Shown here: positions 44,401-54,900 of the stretch, one piece after another
Position numbering within the stretch: position 1 is the first letter of the stretch
Layout of the letters: each line of letters begins with the position of its first letter
Source: Pinus tabuliformis
Lineage: Eukaryota > Streptophyta > Pinopsida > Pinales > Pinaceae
Direction: 5' to 3'
Assembly: GCA_031772625.1 (NCBI GenBank)
Contig: CM062808.1
Span: 140,408,605-140,472,604, forward strand
DNA: 64,000 nucleotides
Notes under the pieces: generated by a model
Database searches by the model: none
What the model was told of the DNA's origin: nothing
The model's input: the letters and a program-made list of their open reading frames with translations, nothing else
Made by a program: the position numbers and the translations under genes

Positions 44401-44460
44401 TGGAGACTTGAACCCAAGACCTCTACTCTCTTAAAATAGCTTTGAACCAATTGATCTATA
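44401..44460 (-). ncRNA. tRNA-like relic with A- and B-box-like sequences
   Basis: On the minus strand an A-box-like TAGATCAATTGG (44447-44458) precedes a perfect B-box match GGTTCAAGTC (44405-44414) by about 32 bases, close to tRNA spacing. No cloverleaf with an anticodon arm is convincing. It is most likely a tRNA- or SINE-derived scrap carried in the Copia leader. Confidence 0.4.
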
Positions 44461-44471
44461 CAAAAAATTTA

Positions 44472-44507
44472 AGAGAGAGAGAGAGAGAGAGAGAACGCGG
44501 GGGGGGG
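44472..44507. repeat. (AG)n microsatellite and G9 run
   Basis: About 11 AG units are followed, after ACGC, by nine G residues at 44499-44507. It is a simple-sequence tract in the E5 leader. Confidence 0.9.
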
Positions 44508-44594
44508 AGCTTGATTTGTGTGCTTGCCTTGAGAAAGCTCTTTTTCCCTACAAAACACAAAACACAAAACCCAACACGGACATGCAAAGAAAAC

Positions 44595-44698
44595 GAACCT
44601 TATGGCTTGAAGTTAGCTTTAGCCAAAAAACTAGATATTTTAAAAAAATGAACCTTGCGGCTCAAAGTTAGCTTTAGCCGAAAAACTAAATATTTTTC
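44595..44698. repeat. Two-copy 55-bp tandem repeat in E5 leader
   Basis: GAACCTT starts at 44595 and again at 44650. Both units share AAGTTAGCTTTAGCC and then an AAAAACTA..TATTTT tail. Confidence 0.8.
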
Positions 44699-45130
44699 TC
44701 AATGCTTCTGATTTTCCGAGATCACACTAAGGTGAAGGGAAAAGAGCATACGCATGAGAAAAATCCTTCCTTTCTGTTTTTGATGTGCCCATATCGCACA
44801 GAGTCGCAGGGCAAAGAGCATACGCAGAAATGAAAGGTATAGATTCGGTTAAAAAAAAGCTAAATAAACCGAAACCGAAATAAGCAGAGAGAAAATAACA
44901 GTAAACTGCAAATAAACACTGTATACCTCCAGATCTTAAAAAAGACGCAGCTAGGGCTACCAGAAACCTTTTCGCATGAAACGAAAGGGGTTCCTCACTG
45001 GAACAAATGCTCCTAACACAACAGAGCAGTCCTCTCGGCCCAAAAGCAGTCAGAAACAGCAGATCTAGGAAACAACAGTCGGATGCAGTTCTACCGGCTT
45101 CAGATTTAGATCACCAACGGACGCGGCCCT

Positions 45131-45148
45131 CAAATAGCTTCGATACCA
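45131..45148 (-). other. E5 primer-binding site (initiator-Met type)
   Basis: On the element strand, directly after the LTR, it reads TGGTATCGAAGC, close to the plant initiator-Met complement TGGTATCAGAGC. Confidence 0.75.
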
Positions 45149-45602
45149 TATAGGAATTTACAGGGTAAGTTCCTCAGAAAGAACACCAAAAGGACACCGC
45201 TCACAACCAGATCACAGATCAATACACCAGTATTTTTGACGTGGTTAAAACCCTCAAAGAGGGAAACAGTCCACGGCCTGTGCCAACGTGGCTACTACAG
45301 GCAATTTATTAATCAAAGAATGAAAATTTACATAAGCTTCTCTCATGCACGGATTACCCGAACAATGACCCTCCATGTGCTTTAAATAGAACTCATGGAC
45401 TAATCGGGTGTCAAGCCACGGATCAAGTGTCGGTAATACCGAGGAGAGAGTGAACCGTCGGATCACTACATATCGTGACCGTCGGATTGTAAGTTACAAA
45501 ATGTACAACAGTAAAGAAACACACTTTACCTAACTCTATACCTAACTCTACACTATACCAAGTTGAACTTAACTATATCCTATGTGTCGGAATATCCTAA
45601 CA
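45149..45602 (-). repeat. E5 right LTR (5' LTR in element sense)
   Basis: It is 454 bp, the same length as the left copy, with about 8 differences by eye. It is followed by GTCTA at 45603-45607. Confidence 0.95.
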
Positions 45603-46172
45603 GTCTAATGAGTTCAGCCAGATTGGGAATGAATCTCCTCAAGAAGTTGATCTTCCCTAGAAAGCTTTGTAATTCTTTGATGTTTCTTGGATGTGGTACT
45701 TGTAGGATAGCTTGAATTCTGTCAGGATCAATCCTAATACCATCTTTTGAGATTATATGCCCCAGGAGTTTGCCTTCCTCCAATCCAAACAAAGATTTCT
45801 TTAGGTTCAAAGATATGCCATATTTTCTACAAATTGTGAAAACCTGCCTTAAGTGTTCTAAGTGTTCTTGATCTGATTTTGAAAAAGCGGTTAGATCATC
45901 AAGATAGACTACTAGGAAGTCATGAATTTCCTTGGCAAAGGCAATATCCATTGCTCTTTGGAATGTAGCCCCCGCATTTTTAAGCCCAAAAGGCATCTTG
46001 ACATATTTGAATGTTCCCCAAGGTGTTGTGAAGGCAGTTTTGTCTTGGTCATCCGGGTGCACTAGAATCTGATTGAATCCTGAGAAACCATCTAGTAAGG
46101 AGATCCTTGAGGCTCCCACCACCCTTTGCAAGATATGATCCATTTTTGGTAAAGGATAATGGTCCTTGAGAG
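45603..46172 (-). pseudogene. E4 reverse transcriptase, central part
   Basis: E4 pol lies between the E5 and E6 insertions. It contains RT motifs LLDGFSGFNQILVHPDD, FKYVKMPFGLKNAGATFQ and a YLDD box in FLVVYLDDLTAFSKSD, then LLGHIISKDGIRIDP and LGKINFLRRFIPNLAEL. It aligns with E6 RT at well over 90% by eye, showing E4 and E6 are close relatives in pol. Confidence 0.88.
46168..46172. repeat. Target-site duplication GAGAG (left) of E6
   Basis: GAGAG precedes the E6 left LTR and recurs at 63834-63838 after the right LTR. Comparison with the uninterrupted RT of E6 near 54400 confirms where the insertion broke E4. Confidence 0.95.
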
Positions 46173-47333
46173 TGTTAACACCCAGGTTGTTCCCTTTGAC
46201 TCCCAAGGGAATACGGCCGGGGTAACCACTAACCAAGCTTTGGATTATAGGTTCTAGCCTACCTATAATCAGAGAGGGCTCTCTCTTTAAGATTTAACTC
46301 TGTTTTGTGAAGATTTTAGGCTAGTTATGAGTTCAGTTTTTGTTTAAAGTTTTGGTTGTGAACTGTTGTTTTGAGAAGGGCATGAAATGTTTGAGAGATT
46401 TTAGTCCATTGGGCATATGGAGTCAGAAATTGAGAAAGTCCTGATGCCTGTGATGGAGAAAGGTTTACTGCAAAGCTAGACAGCTATTCATGATACAATT
46501 TCTGGTTTATAAATGAAACAGTGTGAGATGGAATTTATACACAGTGTGACTGTAAGTTGAAAAGCAGATTCTATTCAGTAGCATCTAAGAATTACTGCAC
46601 AGAAACTGTTAAAGATTTAGAGTAAGTTGGAGCATTTAAGAATTCCAACCAGACAACTAAACCTGAAGAAAACATTTATGACAAGGAAAGATTGAATTCA
46701 GGGTGTCTCCATGGACAAATCCTGAGTTATTCTTCTTCTTTCTTGTTGAGACTAGACAACATACATGAGAGATGAAATAAACAGAAATTAAACATAGACA
46801 GAGATAGAGAAACTTATTGTATCAAGCTATAGCACTAGAATTCTGCAGCATTCAATGGTTCCAACACAGCATACATCAGTAAAGACAATCTCTGGAAACC
46901 CCAAACTTCTTTGTATTATTTCTCCAAAGATACAGCCGAGTTCTCTTTCTGAACAAGTAAAAACAACCCCCAAATGAACTGCGTGGGGGGAATTTATACA
47001 AAATATCAAGGAAAATATCTGAAGCAATAGTTATTAAGCAATAACTGCTTTTACCAAATTTTACAATATGGTTGTTACAAAATTTAAAGCCTCTGGCACA
47101 GGTACACAACAGCTGTCTGCTGTTTGTCAGATTAACTTAACTTTTGGGCCGAAGGGCCGGCTGAGCTTCTTCTCGACAGTTCACGCTAGCTGTGGCTGCT
47201 GTTGTTGACACGTTGTGGCATGGTTATCCTTGAGCTGCCGATCTGTATCCTTCAGGCCGTGACTGCTGACCTGTGATTTCTTTAATTGTTTGCTGCTTGC
47301 TGTAGGATGTCTTTAATCAGAATATTTAATTAA

Positions 47334-48029
47334 TCAAAGCAGAATTCTGATCATATCAGTCCAGCATTCATCAGTATGCATTTGGTGCCTCTGCATTTTG
47401 TGTAATGTTTCATCAGCATCTGTATATTTGTAGTAATTAGGGGGCACCGCAAACAGATGGTTGATTTCATGTTCTATATAAAACAGATTTTCTAGTTTAT
47501 CATATAATTCTTGTCCTGTAGGCGGCCCCGTTCCTTCTGAAGTGCTAGACGAGGTAATCAACTGATCAGTGATGTAAGTGTTGACTCTTTTTGCATATTT
47601 CTCATGAGACCATAACCTTCCAGCGCTGTTTAGTAAACTGGGAAGTCCTCTGTCATATAATGCTGTGATCTTGGCACCAAAAGCATTTACCTCTGCTTGA
47701 ATATCTAGACATTTTCTTTCTAGTGCCTGTACATAGTTTCTGAGGGTGAGTACCCTTTTGATCAGCAAAATTGTATCAGTTCTATCTCTGATACCCATGT
47801 TTGCTAGCTGTATGCCAGTTCTGTTGTTCAACACATTGATCATTCTAGTAGCTATCTCTGACATACTTCCTAGAGAAGCTCTGGATTTTTGATTTTCTCC
47901 ATAAGCCCTGCCCAGCAAATCCATTTGCTCATGGATAGTCTCTATATATTGCCATTGGTCTGTGATTGATTGACCAATCTTTTGCCATATAATTTTCTTG
48001 AGCTCCGTTATTGCTTTGCCCATGGCCAT
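47334..48029 (-). CDS. E6 left-LTR protein, helical C-terminal part
   Basis: This 231-residue frame is about 95% identical to that in the right LTR and roughly 45-50% by eye to the E4 counterpart. It is mostly helical, with HEQMDLLGRAY, SLGSMSEIATRMINVLNNRTG, LIKRVLTLRNYVQALERKC, GLPSLLNSAGRLW and a C-terminal IEHEINHLFAVPPNYYKYTD. No known family is recognised. Conservation between two different elements argues for a real protein, not a chance frame. Confidence 0.8.
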   Translation of the reverse strand: MAMGKAITELKKIIWQKIGQSITDQWQYIETIHEQMDLLGRAYGENQKSRASLGSMSEIATRMINVLNNRTGIQLANMGIRDRTDTILLIKRVLTLRNYVQALERKCLDIQAEVNAFGAKITALYDRGLPSLLNSAGRLWSHEKYAKRVNTYITDQLITSSSTSEGTGPPTGQELYDKLENLFYIEHEINHLFAVPPNYYKYTDADETLHKMQRHQMHTDECWTDMIRILL

Positions 48030-49000
48030 TTCTTTCTCAAGCTCTTTGATTTTTCTTTCCAGGGTCTTTGCTTCCCTTGATTTGTGGATGTGGTGAGGGG
48101 AGTCTCCTGTTCTCTATCCCTCTTCTGATTTCTTTCTTCATTTTGTGGAGTTTGGAGCACCGAGGCCTCCACTGTAGTTTCTTGCCTAGGAGGCACAGTT
48201 TCTTGAGCCTGCTGCTCTTTGGATTTTGTGGCCTCAGCTGTTTCTTCTTGCTGCATTGGCTGCTCCTCTTTTTGATGTTCTTTCTGCTGTTCTACTGTAG
48301 GAGGTGGTTGTTCCTGCTCCATCTGCTTTTCTTTACCCTTGCTGGATACCTGATGAGCAGTTTTAGCTGCTTGCTGGTGGACTGTAGAGGATGAGGCAGC
48401 CGCTCCAAGTTGCCTTTGATAGGAAGAGGAAACCTGTCCACAAGTTTCCAAGTCAGCCTCTTTCTCAATATTCCTTGCCTCTCTTTGTAGCATTTGCTCT
48501 CTAGTAATTGCCTCTTCTAGAGTGCCCTCTTTCCAACTTAACAAATTGGCATGTTGCTCAATATGAGGCAAACTGATGTGGTCATAGCTACCCAATCTAT
48601 ATTTTACCCTCCTGAGAGAAATGAAATGGTTAGGGTCATAAGGTACCCAGCGGAAACTGGTTTGCAACTGTAGGGCCTGTAGCATGCTATCTGCTTCCTT
48701 CCATCCCTCCTCCCTTATGTTGTAAAGAAATGGGCCTAGCTGGTTCCTGACTTTTAGTTGCACTTTCTTGTTTTTACTATGGAAATGGACCTGGTCTACA
48801 TTTCCAAACTGCCTGAAATACTCCAAGGCAAAGTTTCCCATAGGGACATATCTTGGCAGCCTATAAGGGTTCAACTCACAGCCATATATTCTGATTACTG
48901 TATGGTGAAAAAGATGTGTGATGGAAGACTGAGGTCCAAAATACCACAGACCTTGGGTTTCCCTGGGCATCAAACTTCTTGAGGGGAATAGGGAAGCCAT
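48008..49000 (-). CDS. E6 left-LTR protein, middle part
   Basis: About 330 residues. The first part matches E4 in RIYGCELNPYRLPRYVPMG, FHSKNKKVQLKVRNQLGPF, LQTSFRWVPYDPNHFISLRR and VKYRLGSYDHISLPHIEQHA. The second part is a Q/E/T/K-rich low-complexity linker (EQEQPPPTVEQQKEHQKEEQ), shorter than the E4 linker. No catalytic motif is seen. Confidence 0.75.
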   Translation of the reverse strand: MASLFPSRSLMPRETQGLWYFGPQSSITHLFHHTVIRIYGCELNPYRLPRYVPMGNFALEYFRQFGNVDQVHFHSKNKKVQLKVRNQLGPFLYNIREEGWKEADSMLQALQLQTSFRWVPYDPNHFISLRRVKYRLGSYDHISLPHIEQHANLLSWKEGTLEEAITREQMLQREARNIEKEADLETCGQVSSSYQRQLGAAASSSTVHQQAAKTAHQVSSKGKEKQMEQEQPPPTVEQQKEHQKEEQPMQQEETAEATKSKEQQAQETVPPRQETTVEASVLQTPQNEERNQKRDREQETPLTTSTNQGKQRPWKEKSKSLRKKWPWAKQ

Positions 49001-49763
49001 CAGGTTGATAAAATAGAAACAAATGATAGATATATGAGGTGTATCTAAACACCTTTTCCCTTTCTAGATTCATTAGTTGCTCATGAATCTTATTTGCAAT
49101 GTATCCAGCATAATCATAGTGTACAGCAGGAGGCATTCCAGGGGAAAATATGGACAGCATGGCCATAATGGTATCATCAACATCCTCACATGATCTGTAC
49201 CCCAGGACATAGCTGATCAAATCCACTAGCATTTTGCCCAAGTCATTGAGATATGGATTCCCAATAGGAGGTGTTCTCACAGTTTCAGAGCCTGATTCAA
49301 TGAAGAGCTGATTTATCTTTAAGATTTGGGCATTAGACATCTTGCCTCCTTTCTTTAGTAAGTCCATCATGGAGAGAGGAGTCAATGGCCTTGCAGAATG
49401 AAAGTTCAGCATTTGATTTATAGCCTCAGGGGTGATATGGAACAAAACTGCGCCTGAGGTACTGAGGACAGCTCTTTGACATGGATCATAGTTCTCACAG
49501 CATCTATGGGTCAAGTGTGGAAGGACATTGACTTGAGGGAGGTTATAAATGGGCAAATTGGAGTCCCAAATCCCCAAAATATCAGCTCCATTGAGGTGTT
49601 GGGCCTTTAAGTCATTTAGCATATGAATGTTAAACTTGGAATTCATTAAGAATGACTCTGTCATCTGATAATCTTTATCAGCTAGGGCCTACCACTCTAA
49701 CTCTCTGTGTGGGGCATTTAAAGGTGGAATGTTCAGGGCAACAGGTGCTACTGGTGTATCCAT
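48876..49763 (-). CDS. E6 left-LTR protein, N-terminal globular part
   Basis: The coding block is anchored at the ATG at 49763 (MDTPVAPVALNIPP), which matches the E4 start. Conserved blocks include GIWDSNLPIYNLPQVNVLP, ENYDPCQRAVLSTSGAVLFH, ITPEAINQMLNFHSARPL, LVDLISYVLGYRSCEDVDD, FSPGMPPAVHYDYAGYIANK and YTSYIYHLFLFYQ. The block ITPEAINQML recalls ITPEFINRV in the E3 accessory ORF. There is no membrane span or signal peptide. Its function is unknown. Confidence 0.75.
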
Positions 49764-50189
49764 GTTTTATCAGCGAATTTGGGTTAAATTTCGACTATTT
49801 TTGGGAGCAATACCGTCCTGCATGGTAGGTTAAGTAATTTGCTGAATTACAGCCTGTTTCAGAGCAACAGGGGTGTAATTGGGCACAATTGGCCGGTTAA
49901 AAACTGATGGAATTGGTTTTAAGGCATAGCAGGCCTATTTTTCCAGGGAAAATGGGCAATTTTAATGGTTTTTTAATAATGCAGGACGAAATAGAGCGCG
50001 CAGTTGGGGAATTGACAAATACCTGGTTTAATGGCAGTATTTGAGCTTGGTTGCAGTCGAATTCTGTGCGGCAGCAGCTCTGAATGGTCTTGGCAAGGTG
50101 CGGCAGCAAAGGACGTGAAAATACATGCAGGAGGCAGAGCAGAAAAATACAGAAAAATGCGCCAAAATGGAAAAATTCGGCCAAATATG

Positions 50190-50660
50190 GACTTTTTGGC
50201 GTTGACGCGAAAATTTGGATGGCGTCAGCATGACGTCATCAGGTGGGGTCAGGGTCGGGTGACGTCAGCATGACATCAATGGGTGACGTGGCGGCCTGTG
50301 AGTGGTCCACGGGGACTGCATAGGTGGCGTGATAGCTTGGAGCGATGGCAGGCGGGGGCGCTGATGCGACGGTGAGGTGGCGTGACGCTGGCATGACAGG
50401 ACAGCGGAAAACCAAAAGTGGTAAGCGGTATGATCTCGGACCGCCCTTCATACGGAAGCGGGAATGTCAGAGGGCCACCCTCTCCAGTGAGGTAGTGGCA
50501 CATGTCCCTGCCCATACGTCAGCGGACGTCATTTCTCGGGTGCTAACGGCAGTACATCGAGGCCGCCCCAATATTGATAAGGGCCGTCGGATGGGAAAGC
50601 CCAGATCCGACTGCTGGTGGGAGGGCAAGTTGTCGGGGCGATACGGAAGGGCGGGGATAA
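50190..50660 (-). promoter_or_regulatory. GC-rich island with TGACGTCA palindromes in E6 left LTR
   Basis: Perfect TGACGTCA lies at 50231-50238 and 50260-50267, with further TGACG/CGTCA half-sites around them and near 50517-50531. It is GC-rich against an AT-rich background. Confidence 0.6.
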
Positions 50661-50938
50661 TAAAATAATATTATTTCTTGAAATATGTACCTGGCGGAAC
50701 ACTATAAAAAGTGGGTTTTTATGGTTTTTACAGAGTTACGTGTTAAAAAGGGATTTTTCACAGGTTTATTTACAAAGAGGGTTTAGGTTATTAATCCAAG
50801 CAGATCTCGGATTAATCCCAAGATTAATTTTTTCAGCGCTCTTTGGGTCGCGCTCAATGTTTTAGTGCTTGAAAACATTTAAAGCCAATCATAGAGCTAT
50901 AATGCTCGGGGAAGGGGATATATAGATATTTTGGAGTT

Positions 50939-50946
50939 TTTATATA
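50939..50946 (-). promoter_or_regulatory. TATA-like box of E6 left LTR
   Basis: The element strand reads CCTATATAAAAACTCC. The right LTR equivalent at 63041-63050 reads CCTATATAAG. Aligned with the E4 box at 36389-36395, it would leave about 0.8 kb of U3. Confidence 0.5.
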
Positions 50947-51731
50947 GGATTAACCTAATAATAGGGGAAATGGAGTATAGGGAGTTAAATAATAAGAAAG
51001 TAGGGGTTAATATGAGTGGAAGAGGTGGATGAGGGGGTAAAAACACGAAGTTTTATATGAAATCAACTTAGTTTAGGAAGTATATCAAAATGAAAAGAAT
51101 TTTAAATAAGAAATATGGATATGACATATAACACAAGTGAAAATAGGATGTTAGCAAGACTTATGATAGGGAAAGTTGGGAAGTTAGACATGCTTCATCC
51201 TTGTGCTGCAAGATGATGGAGAAGAGGACCTTCTCTATCCACTGATATTTCCTTTGCGTTAGACCAACAAAATGAGAGGAATGACACTTCTGCAACCCCA
51301 TCTACCTACCCATCTACTTGCCTAGCATTTTTTGTTTCTTCATGGAGGGTGCACTTGAGCTAGCAAACCCTCAATTTCTCTTTTCTTTTCTTTTTCACTT
51401 TTTCTTTTGCTTTTCTATCTAGAACTACCCTTATTGCTTCCAAGGCCCCAGATTAAGCAGTTGGGAACCTTAATTCTCTACCTAACTACTGGTCTGCCAA
51501 GATTAAACAGTTTGGACAGACTTCTTTCTCTATTCTACAACAAGAAATTGAAACATGGCATGATCCAGATTAAGCTATTGGATCACCCATTCAGATATAG
51601 GATAACATCAAACTATGTACAAAAATGTTTCTCCATAGAAATATGAGATCTTTGCATCACCAAAGTAGATCATATTGGCACTTCCCCTGCCAATCATGAA
51701 AAATGAAACCTATTGGTATAGGTAGATAACA

Positions 51732-51983
51732 GTGGCTCCACTTGGGGATGGTTTTTCCACTTGAAAGACCAAGAACAGCAGGTCAGAATGCCTTGGCCCT
51801 TGATTCCTTGTCAAAACTTGGAGTTTTCCTTCTTGAATTTTCAAAACCGGACTGTTTCCACATTGGTAGATATCTGAACCGAATAGCCTTTTGCTGAATG
51901 CTTACAAAACTTAGGAAGCTGCAGTATCTTCATATTAACAGAAAATAATATATACACCTGATTATGTACAAGGGAGAATTAAG
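51732..51983 (-). other. E6 polypurine-side spacer
   Basis: This lies between the LTR and the end of pol. It starts GTGGCTCCACTTGGGGATGG, as in E4, which is the likely plus-strand priming region. Nothing else is recognised. Confidence 0.55.
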
Positions 51984-54900
51984 TTACAAACATGGAAAGT
52001 AGTCAAAATAGTGCTTTAACATCCTGCCATTCACAGGACCTTCATCCAAATCAGTTTCATCAAGATTTTTAAGGAAGTAAGTATTATTTCCTTGCACTGC
52101 TTGAATAACAAATGGTCCTCTCCAAAGGGAATCAAATTTTCCATGTTTTCCTTTATCTTCCCTTCTTGAATCCCACTTGAGCACTTTGTCACCAATGAAG
52201 AAATCTTCAGCCTTGGTCTTTCTATCAAAGGCTTTCTTTAATTTCTCTTGTAGGATTTGAACTCTGTTGTACACTTGATCTCTAGTTTGCTGCAAACATA
52301 TAATTTGGTTTACTCTTCTTTGCATGTCATTTGGTTCAGCTTGACTTTCTTGAAGTAGTTTCATGACAGGGATCCCCAAGGATGAAGGGAATTTGGCTTC
52401 CATTCCATAAACCAGTTCATATGGGCTGACCCCTATAGATCTCTTGGTTGTTAGCCTGTCTGCCCATAAGGCATTTACAAGCTTCTTGTGCCAATTTTTC
52501 TTATTCTCTTCCAATACTTTCTTGATGATGTTGATGAGACTTTTGTTTGATGATTCAGCCAAACCATTGCCTTGGGGATAGTATGCAGTAGAATGGCCCA
52601 AGGTAATGTGGAATTTGTGGCAAAAATTGACCATCTTCTTGGATATAAAAGCAGCAGCATTGTCTGTTATGATCTTGTCAGGACAACCAAACCTAGAAAG
52701 GATATTGGTCTCAAGGAACTGAATGATAGTGGAATCATTTGCTTGTCTACATGGAACAGCCTCAATCCATTTAGTAAAATAGTTTGTGGCTGTTAGAATC
52801 CATCTATGCTGGCCTGAGGATGAAGGATGAATTTCCCCAATGAAGTCCAAGCCCCATTGCTGAAAGGGTTTTTCTGTTGCAATAGGCTTTAAAGGAAGTG
52901 GTAGTAACTTTCTTTTTCCCTCAAACACTTGGCATTTGTGACATGAAGTGGTAAATTTTTTGACATCAGAGAAAACAGTGGGCCAATAGTAACCTGCCCT
53001 CAATATCTTATCCACAGTTGACTTCCAGTACAAGTGCCCACCACAATCACCTGCATGAAACTCTTTCATAACATTGCTTATTTCATCCATAGTTAGACAA
53101 TTTAACAAGATACCTTCATGATTTTTCCAAAATAATTGACCATCTATAACACAAAACTTTGAAGCTTTCATTTTTAGGAACCTACATTTAGTTCTGGACA
53201 ATCCTGGGGGAGCACACAGGTTTTGTAACACATAACAGATATCAGAATACCAAGGGGATTGTTCAAAGGCTACATTGATCTTTGGAGTCGCCAGCTCCGG
53301 TTCATTGTCCAGTTGGTTGATATCTAAGGCTTGGTAGTTTGCTTCTGTCATTGATTTGGCCAAACCTTGCCCTTTTATCAATTTTGTAGGTTTTATTTCA
53401 ATGTCAAATTCCAAGATGTTGGCAATCCATTTTCCTCTTCTGCCCTCTAAGTTTTCTTGAGTGAGTATGTCTTTTACAATGGGACTTGGTACATAAGCTA
53501 TAACATGGGAGTATAGGATGTAAATCCTAAAGTCTTTAATGGCCTTGACCAAGGCATAAGCTTGCTTCTCCATGATCTGATATTTCAGAGGTGCATCTCT
53601 AAGAGCTCTACTAAAGAAAGCAATGGGTTTTTCATTTCCTTGGTCATCTTTCTGTAATAAGACAGCAGCAATGGTATGCTGGGAGGCAAAAGAGAAAATG
53701 ATAAATTCTCTGTCAAATTGAGGATTTGTTAAGACTGGGGTTTGGGTAAGGGCCAATTTTATACATTCAAAAGCTTGATTTTCTTCTACTGTCCATTTCA
53801 CTTTTGAATCCTTTTTTAGCATGTTATTTAGTAATCTGTTCAATTCTGCTAAGTTTGGGATAAACCTCCTTAAGAAGTTAATCTTTCCCAAGAAGGCTTG
53901 TAATTCTTTGATGTTTCTTGGATGGGGCATTTGTAATATGGCCTGTATTCTGTCTGGGTCAATTCTGATGCCATCCTTTGAAATGATATGACCTAACAGC
54001 TTACCTTCTTCCAAACCAAATAGAGACTTCTTGGGATTTAAGGAAATTCCATATTTCCTACATGTTATGAATATCTGTCTCAAGTGTTTCAAGTGTTCTT
54101 GGTCAGATTTTGAGAAAGGTATGAGGTCATCTAAATAAATAACAAGGAAGTCATGAATCTCTTTGGCAAAAGCAATATCCATTGCTCTTTGAAATGTAGC
54201 CCCTGCATTTTTTAATCCAAAAGGCATTTTGACATATTTGAAAGTTCCCCATGGGGTTGTGAATGCCGTTTTGTCTTGATCATCAGGGTGTACTAGAATC
54301 TGATTAAAGCCTGAGAATCCATCAAGTAATGAGATCCTTGAAGCCCCTACCACTCTTTGGAGAATGTGATCCATCTTAGGTAAGGGATAATTATCCTTGA
54401 GGGATACTTGGTTCAAATTCCTTAGATCAACACAAAGCCTGATCTCACCAGTTTTCTTTCTTGTGGGCACCAAATTTGAAATCCAGTTTGAAAACCTGAT
54501 TGGTGCTATGATACCAGCTTTAAACATTTTTTGTACCTCTTTCTCAATTGAAGGAAGAAGCATAGGATTGATCCTTCTCAATTTTTGCTTGAATGGCTTT
54601 TGATTAGGCTTGAGAGGGATGGTGTGCTGGATCACAGCGGTATCATAGGATTTTAAATCCTCATAACTCCATGCAAAGACATCTTGAAACTCTTTGAAGA
54701 GGTCAATGTATTTAGGCTTCTGGGCAGGAGGTAAAGATGCAAACAATTTTATTATCTTGGGCTTGTCAACGGTTCCAATGTTGCATTCTTCAATGGCAGC
54801 ATTAAGGGGCTGCATTTTTGGTTTTCTAGGGACATCATTTGAGTCAAAAATGTCCTCCAATGGAGTTAGGCCTGTTGGTAGAAAGTTATCCTTTAGCTCT

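Larger units (their letters stand above)
44249..45130 (-). other. E5 leader (5' untranslated region)
   Basis: About 0.9 kb lies between gag and the primer-binding site, without protein. It contains a tRNA-like relic (44401-44460), an (AG)n tract (44472-44494) with a G-run (44499-44507), and a two-copy 55-bp tandem repeat (44595-44698). Confidence 0.7.
39601..45602 (-). mobile_element. E5: Ty1/Copia retrotransposon, near-complete
   Basis: It is a 6.0-kb element with 454-bp LTRs at both ends (39601-40054, 45149-45602), 5-bp target duplications, an initiator-Met-type primer site and a purine tract. In element sense the order is gag, protease, integrase, RT, RNase H, so it is Copia. LTRs differ at about 8 of 454 sites by eye (about 1.8%). 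It lies inside E4 pol. It looks nearly whole, with a few breaks. I do not assign a Copia lineage. Confidence 0.95.
46173..51731 (-). repeat. E6 left LTR (3' LTR in element sense), 5559 bp
   Basis: The termini are TGTTAACACC and TAGATAACA. It contains a coding block (47334-49763), TGACGTCA palindromes near 50231-50267 and a TATA-like box near 50939-50946. Without coding content are 46173-47333 and 49764-51731; P- or GC-rich short frames in the latter are not conserved and look spurious. Confidence 0.96.

Noticed and set aside
50239-50515. Short P/H/S-rich minus-strand frames in the E6 LTR GC-rich island (also 62341-62617)
   Set aside because: They are conserved only because the LTRs are near-identical; composition-driven and without a counterpart in E4.
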